64,000 nt of DNA, taken from assembly GCF_030686865.1 (NCBI RefSeq), contig NZ_JAQYUS010000008.1, positions 62,001-126,000 of the forward strand, in the 5' to 3' direction. Positions 62,326 through 64,000 of the stretch are shown piece after piece. Origin of the DNA: Kaistella sp. SH40-3. GTDB lineage: Bacteria; Bacteroidota; Bacteroidia; Flavobacteriales; Weeksellaceae. A model generated the notes under the pieces. It was not told where the DNA came from, searched no databases, and saw nothing but the letters and a program-made list of their open reading frames with translations. The stretch's first letter is position 1; every line of letters starts with the position of its first letter. The translations under genes were made by a program, and so were the position numbers.

Positions 62326-62381
62326 TAATAATCTCTTTCGAGATTTAGAACAACACTACTCAATTAATAAAATCTAAATAT

Positions 62382-63299
62382 ATGATTTGGCAAGGACGCT
62401 TCGATGGTGATGAACCTTTATATCACAGAATTTTTCAACGGGTTTCTCTGGAAGATGATTACGATACCATTTCAACGAACGATTTCGTTTTACACGGTTT
62501 TGCAGTTGATGAAGGCGTGAAACGCAATAAAGGAAGAGTCGGCGCACGAAACGCACCAGATATTATTCGAAAAAATATTTCTAATTTCCCTGTTATCAGT
62601 CCTGGTTTTACTTTAAAAGATTTTGGTAATATTGATTGTGAAAATGAGGATTTAGAAAACGCCCAGAATAAACTTGCAGAAAAGATTAAAATCGTTTTAC
62701 AGAAAGGAGGCAAATCAGTCGTATTCGGTGGCGGACATGAGGTTATGTTTTCTCATTATTCTGGAATAAAAAAAGCATTTCCAGATAAAAAAATAGGTAT
62801 CATTAATATAGATGCCCATTTCGACAATCGCGAAATCGACCCAAGTATAGGTCCAAGTTCAGGAACAGGATTTTGGCAGATTGCTCAGGAAGGCGATATT
62901 CATTCTTTACATATCGGTATTCAAAGAAATTCAAATACATTAAAACTATTTGATACTGCACATGAATATAATATGAAATATATTTTAGCAGACGAACTTT
63001 TCTTTGAGAATCTACCAAACCTTTACGCTAAACTCAATGAATTCATTAATCAATCAGACGTTGTTTATCTAACTGTTTGTATGGACGTTTTCAATGTTTC
63101 AGTTGCACCAGGAGTTTCCGCCTTGGCTTATAATGGAATTTTTGCCGATGCCGCTTTCATGCATTTGTTCAAACTTATTTTAACGTCTGACAAATTAATT
63201 GCGATGGATGTCGCAGAAGTCAATCCCATGTATGACACCAACGAAATCACCGCAAGACTCGCAGCATCTTTTATTAACGAGTGGTTTATGATCAAATGA
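62382..63299 (+). CDS. Formimidoylglutamase-like ureohydrolase
   Basis: A 305-residue arginase-superfamily enzyme, probably hydrolysing N-formimidoyl-glutamate in histidine breakdown. Manganese ligands are in GGGHEVMFSHY and NIDAHFDNRE. The third metal motif, usually DxD, reads TVCMDVFNVSVAPGVSA, with Cys in the first Asp position. The N-terminal region (GRVGARNAPDIIRKNI) fits formimidoylglutamase rather than agmatinase. No other hut gene is adjacent. Start ATG at 62382 follows an A-rich leader. Confidence 0.78.
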   Translation: MIWQGRFDGDEPLYHRIFQRVSLEDDYDTISTNDFVLHGFAVDEGVKRNKGRVGARNAPDIIRKNISNFPVISPGFTLKDFGNIDCENEDLENAQNKLAEKIKIVLQKGGKSVVFGGGHEVMFSHYSGIKKAFPDKKIGIINIDAHFDNREIDPSIGPSSGTGFWQIAQEGDIHSLHIGIQRNSNTLKLFDTAHEYNMKYILADELFFENLPNLYAKLNEFINQSDVVYLTVCMDVFNVSVAPGVSALAYNGIFADAAFMHLFKLILTSDKLIAMDVAEVNPMYDTNEITARLAASFINEWFMIK

Positions 63300-63663
63300 A
63301 AAACACATCATTCGATCTAAGCATTCAAATATAATTATCTTATTTTTGATTATTCCATTAATATAAAGTACTTTTCAATTACCATAATTACAAGAAAAAA
63401 TCCCAATACATTTTTGTATTTATTTTTTCTAAAAGCTGAATTTAATTAAGGTGAAAGTCATTAAATACCCTTTAGATTATAGATTCTTTGATGATCATGT
63501 CAGGAAATGTTCTTAAATTAGCTGCGAAGTTATTGGGAACATGCTAATTAAGTTTTACCAAATTTAATCTTAGATTAATACTTTAATTATTCTTAAAAAA
63601 ACTTCAAATCATAAAGAATTTTATATATTTGCACCAATTAACAATTAATTAAAATAAATTACT
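63300..63663 (+). other. Gene-free region upstream of acpP with a mini-ORF
   Basis: No conventional gene. An 18-codon reading frame runs from 63491 to 63547 and encodes MIMSGNVLKLAAKLLGTC. Within it, ATGTTC (63507-63512), ATTAGC (63517-63522), GAACAT (63537-63542) and GCTAAT (63543-63548) form interleaved complementary pairs. The acpP promoter is at its end. The rest is AT-rich without further structure that I can see. Confidence 0.4.
63624..63631 (+). promoter_or_regulatory. acpP -7 promoter box
   Basis: TATATTTG followed by CACC matches the Bacteroidota TAnnTTTGCnnC pattern of strong genes, 32 bases before the acpP start. No clear -33 TTTG is visible. Confidence 0.6.
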
Positions 63664-63903
63664 ATGTCAGACATTGCATCAAGAGTAAAAGCTATTATCG
63701 CTGATAAACTCGACGTTGAAGAAACAGAAGTAACTCCAGAAGCTAGCTTCACTAATGATTTAGGAGCTGATTCTTTGGATACTGTAGAATTAATCATGGA
63801 ATTCGAAAAAGAATTTAACATTCAAATCCCTGATGACCAAGCAGAGAAAATTACTACGGTAGGACACGCTATTGCTTACATTGAAGAAGTAGTGAACAAA
63901 TAA
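63664..63903 (+). CDS. acpP: Acyl carrier protein
   Basis: A 79-residue acidic four-helix protein that carries fatty acyl chains during synthesis. The phosphopantetheine attachment site is Ser37 in [16 protein letters not shown]. It lies 27 bases upstream of fabF, the usual acpP-fabF order. Length and motif leave little doubt. Confidence 0.97.
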   Translation: MSDIASRVKAIIADKLDVEETEVTPEASFTNDLGADSLDTVELIMEFEKEFNIQIPDDQAEKITTVGHAIAYIEEVVNK

Positions 63904-63930
63904 TATTCTATCAACAAAGAAAAAAAATTT

Positions 63931-64000
63931 ATGGAATTAAAAAGAGTAGTTGTAACTGGCTTTGGTGCGATTACGCCTGTCGGAAAAAACGCTAAAGAAT
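63931..64000 (+). CDS. fabF: Beta-ketoacyl-ACP synthase II, N-terminus (cut by window end)
   Basis: The first 23 codons are present, reading MELKRVVVTGFGAITPVGKN and onward, the typical N-terminus of FabF. The gene continues past the window. It extends fatty acids on AcpP and follows acpP directly. Confidence 0.9.
   Translation, partial: MELKRVVVTGFGAITPVGKNAKE

Overview
The window is chromosomal DNA from an AT-rich member of the Bacteroidota, most likely a Flavobacteriia species of the Chryseobacterium/Kaistella kind. This rests on A-rich leaders in place of Shine-Dalgarno sites, several TTTG...TAnnTTTG promoters, a protease with a type IX secretion sorting tail, a class II HMG-CoA reductase (mevalonate pathway), DUF1573 and beta-barrel proteins of Bacteroidota type, and dispersed hairpin-cored intergenic repeats. 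The genus assignment is inferred from protein character, not from a search. There is no prophage, CRISPR array, rRNA or tRNA gene that I can see.

Layout. 0-5.6 kb: a beta-helix lipoprotein, a MazG-like pyrophosphohydrolase, aroA, an acid-phosphatase lipoprotein, a short-chain dehydrogenase and a secreted unknown. 5.6-14.2 kb: a minus-strand methionine operon headed by a SAM-I riboswitch: metX, an ACT-homoserine dehydrogenase without a kinase domain, the homocysteine half of MetH, an IS200-like Y1 (REP-associated type) transposase, the remaining MetH half, and metF. Twelve small palindromes of two alternating types surround the transposase and the larger metH gene. 14.3-16.9 kb: a GH63-like glucosidase. 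17.0-24.9 kb: a small membrane protein, OsmC, and a DUF58/MoxR/DUF4350/DUF4129/membrane/SpoIIM block with a divergent RDD gene.

25-36.9 kb: acetyltransferase, agmatinase and arginine decarboxylase (polyamine synthesis), hydrolases, thiamine pyrophosphokinase, cobalamin adenosyltransferase, a PfkB kinase and valS. 37-45.3 kb: DUF1573, PPK2, the RNase P RNA gene, an MscS channel, a lipoprotein/T9SS metalloprotease pair, sucC and a phosphatidylserine decarboxylase. 45.3-51 kb: a DMT transporter, small unknowns, DUF423, HMG-CoA reductase with a 56-residue membrane-protein gene one base behind it, and an ABC-F ATPase. 51-56.5 kb: a secreted EEP-family phosphatase, then a two-component system divergent from an outer-membrane receptor, with three TTAACC sites exactly 11 bp apart between them. 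56.5-64 kb: clpB, an incomplete phenylacetate cluster (paaE, an unknown, paaA), a formimidoylglutamase, acpP and the start of fabF.

The most interesting signals are the transposase with its alternating hairpin arrays inside the methionine operon, the 11-bp phased TTAACC sites, and a five-copy family of intergenic repeats with hairpin cores.
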